From contig DPAC01000043.1 of assembly GCA_003517675.1 (NCBI GenBank), forward strand, positions 1-40,644: 40,644 nucleotides of DNA, read 5' to 3'. Each line of letters begins with the position of its first letter. Position 1 is the stretch's first letter. This DNA comes from Porphyromonadaceae bacterium (GTDB taxonomy: Bacteria; Bacteroidota; Bacteroidia; Bacteroidales; Dysgonomonadaceae). Positions 37,991 to 40,644 of this stretch are shown here, one piece after another. A program made the position numbers and the translations under genes. The notes beneath the pieces were generated by a model. The model saw nothing but the letters and a program-made list of their open reading frames with translations. It was not told the DNA's origin and did not search any database.

Positions 37991-40129
37991 ATGAAAATTG
38001 ACATTCACGTTCATACAAGAAAAATAAAAACAGGAGATGCTCCTACACGGAACATTGAAATGGAAAGATTTGTGGACATAATAAAAAATACGAATGTCAA
38101 AATCTTGGCTATTACCAACCATAACCATTTTGATTTAAAACAATTTGAGGAATTTAGAGATGGGGTTTCAGATCATTGTCAGATATGGCCAGGAATTGAA
38201 CTGGATGTTTTAGAAAATGGTAAAAAGTCACACTTGATTGTAATTTGCAATCCAAAGAACTATAAAAAATTTAGCGTGGTTGTTAATGAAATTGTTAAAG
38301 ACAATCACCCTGACACCTTTACAATTTCCCTTAAAGATATTGTAGATAAATTCGACCCTTTAGACAGTCTTTTTATTGCACACTATTTTGTCAAAAAGCC
38401 GAATTTGGGAGATGAGGAAATTTCAATTTTACACAACTCACTTTCTAACCCTAAACGATTATTGAAGGAGGCAACAAATTCCATTTCAACAGGAATTTAT
38501 ATTAGCCATGGACATAATTCAATTTATGGGTCAGATGTGCAAAATTGGGATAATTATAATGAAATATCTCAAACATTACCTGAATTAAGACTTCCAGTTG
38601 AAAGTTTCGAGCAATTCTGTTTACTGCTTGAAAAAGATGAAGCGACAATAAACACAATTTTAGACAAAAAAATGAAAGAGAGTATTGAAATTGCTCCTTT
38701 TACTGCTGCTGAGATTATTCGTTTGAATATTTATAGTGACATCAATATTTTATTTGGTTCCAAAGGGACGGGTAAAACAGAAATTTTGGAAGCTTTATCT
38801 AAGTACTTTAACTCTAAAGGTCATAAAACATCTGTTTATAAATCAAATGACAATCATCTAAATGATGAATTTGACATTAAAGGAAGCTCCTTCAATTGCA
38901 ATGCATCAGATTTTGGGATAGATGAATGTGTTGCTGAAATTAAATTTTTAAAAGAGGTAACAGAAGAGGACGTGACAAGCTTAAGTAAATATCTACTTCA
39001 TTATTCATTCCAAGAGACAAATAAAATTTCTCAAAAACTCCAAATTAAAACCATCAATGAAGAAGATGATACTCAATCAGAAAGGACTCTAGAAGAAATA
39101 AGCGGGATACTTCAAGAATTCAAATCTTTCCAAGACTACATTGGTGAAAATGAAGAAATTTGTGAATACGTTGACAATGATTTAATTCAAGAGCTTATAA
39201 TTGTTTTAAAGAAAATATTACACCAGTTAAAAATAGGAACAGAGAATAGCTTTTTGGAAAATAAGAGTATAAAACTATTGAATGGTATTATCATTTGCTT
39301 TAATACCGAAATCTCAAAAAAGACAAATCAACCTCCTAAACCTACAAAAACAGGATTTTCAGAATATTCAAGAAACCGTATAAAAATTGAAAAAGCTTCA
39401 AAAAAAATTATAGGATTGGTTAATCAATCGATAAGTCCAAAAGAAGAATACGCCGGTAGTTTAGGGATTAAAGGAGAACTGAAATGTCGAACAAATTTGG
39501 TATTTCAAAATGGCAAGTTTTCTAATTCTGATTACTCCCCAGTAAAAAATGTAAATAAGAGACCACAGACAAAATTTGTTAATTCAATAGATACAATCTC
39601 AAAATACATCCATTCAAATGAACTATTTTCAAAAATTTCAGACTTGAATGATATTGAGAATATTGAAACAATTAATTCAATAAGTGATTTATTATTAAAG
39701 CACAAGCATTTTACTCTTAATGATAATCCGTATGGACCATCAAATGGGGAATCGTCTATGATTTTACTTCATAAAGAGCTAACTGAAGACAAGGCAATTT
39801 ATTTGATTGATGAACCAGAAAAAAGTCTTGGTAATGACTATATCAATGATGTAATTGTACCATTGCTTAAAGAAAAAGCATTACTTGGTAAGAAAGTAAT
39901 AATCGCAACGCATGATGCAAATATTGCAGTTAGAACTTTACCATATAATTCAATTTATCGATTACATGACCAAGGTCAGTATTTCACACTTGTCGGGAAT
40001 CCATTTTCAAATACTTTAAAGTGCATTTACGATTTAAGACCCGAACTTGATTGGAAAGAAATTAGTATGAAAACATTAGAAGGCGGCAAAGAAGCTTTCG
40101 GAGAAAGAGGAAAAATTTATGGAAACTAA
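37991..40129 (+). CDS. Cassette 5a: PHP-domain SMC/ABC-type ATPase
   Basis: A 712-aa protein joining two domains. The N-terminal PHP metal-dependent phosphoesterase domain has D4-x-H6-x-H8, NHNH (43-46), Glu70 in GIELDV and His81. The ABC/SMC-type ATPase has Walker A G256-SKGTGKT263, an interrupting charged helical region, a signature-like GPSNGESS, Walker B LIDEP (D607, E608) and switch His641 in ATHD. PHP-ATPase fusions of this type are often linked to phage defence, cutting nucleic acid in an ATP-gated way; that role is inference. The next gene starts 11 bases before this stop, so both belong to one unit. Confidence 0.85.
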   Translation: MKIDIHVHTRKIKTGDAPTRNIEMERFVDIIKNTNVKILAITNHNHFDLKQFEEFRDGVSDHCQIWPGIELDVLENGKKSHLIVICNPKNYKKFSVVVNEIVKDNHPDTFTISLKDIVDKFDPLDSLFIAHYFVKKPNLGDEEISILHNSLSNPKRLLKEATNSISTGIYISHGHNSIYGSDVQNWDNYNEISQTLPELRLPVESFEQFCLLLEKDEATINTILDKKMKESIEIAPFTAAEIIRLNIYSDINILFGSKGTGKTEILEALSKYFNSKGHKTSVYKSNDNHLNDEFDIKGSSFNCNASDFGIDECVAEIKFLKEVTEEDVTSLSKYLLHYSFQETNKISQKLQIKTINEEDDTQSERTLEEISGILQEFKSFQDYIGENEEICEYVDNDLIQELIIVLKKILHQLKIGTENSFLENKSIKLLNGIIICFNTEISKKTNQPPKPTKTGFSEYSRNRIKIEKASKKIIGLVNQSISPKEEYAGSLGIKGELKCRTNLVFQNGKFSNSDYSPVKNVNKRPQTKFVNSIDTISKYIHSNELFSKISDLNDIENIETINSISDLLLKHKHFTLNDNPYGPSNGESSMILLHKELTEDKAIYLIDEPEKSLGNDYINDVIVPLLKEKALLGKKVIIATHDANIAVRTLPYNSIYRLHDQGQYFTLVGNPFSNTLKCIYDLRPELDWKEISMKTLEGGKEAFGERGKIYGN

Positions 40130-40412
40130 AAAAGCTACAATTAATAGAGGGGAACCAAATACCCATCTGGTTCTTGAAGTTGGCGAAAAGCAAGTTCAAA
40201 TAACTTTAACTGACGATAATCCGAACAATGTAAAATCTGCATTTAATTCGATTTTGAAGGAATTAAAAAAGGGTTTGTTTGAATATAAGCTTGAAGATGA
40301 AACACAAGATTTGTTTAACAATATTTGTGTGGAATATCTTAAACAGTTAAATGTAGAAATAAAAGGTATATACGGTGAGTTGGAAGAATATGAACTGACT
40401 GAAAATGAATAA
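40119..40412 (+). CDS. Cassette 5b: small partner protein
   Basis: A 97-aa acidic protein, no signal or membrane segment, family not recognised. It begins METKKATINRGEPNTHLVLEV, then a short beta region and two helices (VKSAFNSILKELKKGLFEY and an acidic C-terminal helix). Its start overlaps the PHP-ATPase stop by 11 bases, which implies coupled translation and a shared job, for instance as regulator or sensor. It ends only 8 bases before the attC-like core. Both genes travel in one cassette (37962-40545). Confidence 0.75.
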   Translation: METKKATINRGEPNTHLVLEVGEKQVQITLTDDNPNNVKSAFNSILKELKKGLFEYKLEDETQDLFNNICVEYLKQLNVEIKGIYGELEEYELTENE

Positions 40413-40420
40413 AATACTGG

Positions 40421-40551
40421 GCACAACACACAATATAAAACAGTTGGGGTTCAGTGGTTTGCGATGGTTTGGTTCTCGCTCCAACTTTTTCCAACGGTGG
40501 ATAGGAACGCAGCCCGAAAACCCAACCGTTTCATATTGTCAAACGTTAATG
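40421..40551 (+). repeat. attC-like site after cassette 5
   Basis: A 131-bp element with left core GCACAAC (40421-40427) and right core GTTAATG (40545-40551). Left arm CAATATAAAACAGTTGGG (40431-40448) pairs with right arm CCCAACCGTTTCATATTG (40521-40538) at 16 of 18; the mismatches at 7 and 12 are A opposite C. Spacers are 3 and 6 nt. The loop shares GGATAGGAACGCAGCCCG with the previous site. The left core is the most degenerate of the four. Confidence 0.83.
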
Positions 40552-40574
40552 GCAAGCTTAAAAATGACACACCA

Positions 40575-40644
40575 ATGAATTCATCCTATTACCAAGATCA
40601 AGTCAATAGACTTGAAAAAGATGTAAGCACCCGAATAACTACCC
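40575..40644 (+). CDS. Cassette 6: start of a gene cut by the right edge
   Basis: ATG 40575 opens a frame to the window end, 29 bases after the cassette boundary. The 23 visible residues (MNSSYYQDQVNRLEKDVSTR onward) are polar and suggest an N-terminal coiled coil. No function can be assigned from so little. Confidence 0.5.
   Translation, partial: MNSSYYQDQVNRLEKDVSTRITT

Larger units (their letters stand above)
32850..40644. mobile_element. Integron-like element: recombinase plus gene-cassette array (continues past right edge)
   Basis: A minus-strand tyrosine recombinase is followed by at least five plus-strand cassettes, each with one or two genes and ending in a structured attC-like repeat. 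Boundaries at G|TT are 33868/33869, 34397/34398, 35172/35173, 36610/36611, 37961/37962 and 40545/40546. The block is visibly AT-richer than the core genes to the left and is flanked by a truncated corA. Cassette genes run opposite to the recombinase, as in integrons. Functional integron activity is inferred; no excision product can be seen here. Confidence 0.8.

Noticed and set aside
35223..40412. Accessory genes as a prophage remnant
   Set aside because: No structural, lysis or replication genes, and each gene is bounded by an attC-like site.
35048..40551. Repeats as a CRISPR array or IS terminal repeats
   Set aside because: Only four units, spaced by whole genes, each internally palindromic with matched cores. 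No cas genes, no transposase, and no target duplications seen.

Overview
The window is chromosomal DNA of a member of the Bacteroidales (Bacteroidota). Protein families that point there are DUF5686, DUF4293, DUF4919, DUF3316, a Bacteroidota-type RpoZ beside BamD, and a YidC with Lys in place of the conserved hydrophilic-groove Arg. At least twelve genes also carry the phylum's -7 promoter motif TAnnTTTG. The proteins look most like the Dysgonomonadaceae/Porphyromonadaceae side of the order; that placement is inference.

Bases 1 to about 32,200 are ordinary, moderately GC-rich core genome. The first part is mostly on the minus strand: a glycine-zipper OmpA-type lipoprotein cut by the window edge, an acidic protein, yidC-pyrG, an FtsE-like ATPase coupled to a DUF4870 protein, and a VanZ-like protein. 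A plus-strand S41 protease follows. Next is a minus-strand run parC - DUF3316 - patB-like lyase - SlyD-like FKBP - aroC - DUF1460, then an M48 lipoprotein protease, bamD-rpoZ-DUF4293, a GH3-family enzyme and a Crp/Fnr regulator. The plus strand then carries DUF5686, ispE, an S9 peptidase, an inositol-monophosphatase-family enzyme, an XRE-cupin regulator with an acyl-CoA synthetase, fabD and DUF4919.

At about 32,290 the content changes. A corA gene survives only as its C-terminal third, broken at about 32,681. Beyond it lies an AT-rich accessory block with the architecture of an integron. A tyrosine recombinase (minus strand, 32,850-33,692) faces away from a row of plus-strand genes, and the genes are separated by structured repeats. 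Four repeats, each 131-132 bp, have terminal cores of the RYYYAAC ... GTTRRRY type. Inside the cores are two 18-nt inverted arms that pair at 16 of 18 positions. In all four the two mismatches fall at arm positions 7 and 12 and are always A (left) opposite C (right), so the bottom strand would form G.T wobbles where the top strand has A.C mismatches. For two cassettes the 5' end is an exact complement of the left core of the repeat at their own 3' end, as expected if G|TT cleavage circularises each cassette. The recombinase has the catalytic residues and an IntI-like SPLD C-terminus but, by eye, lacks the extra segment that marks classical IntI.

The cassettes encode a cupin protein, a small multidrug-export-family membrane protein, a PD-(D/E)XK nuclease-like protein, a PLD-fold protein, and a two-gene unit (PHP domain + SMC/ABC-type ATPase, with a small overlapping partner). 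A sixth cassette starts at the right edge. The nuclease, PLD and PHP-ATPase cassettes look like candidate anti-phage or toxin-type functions. The integron-like system, with its strand-asymmetric attC-like sites, is the most notable content of the window.
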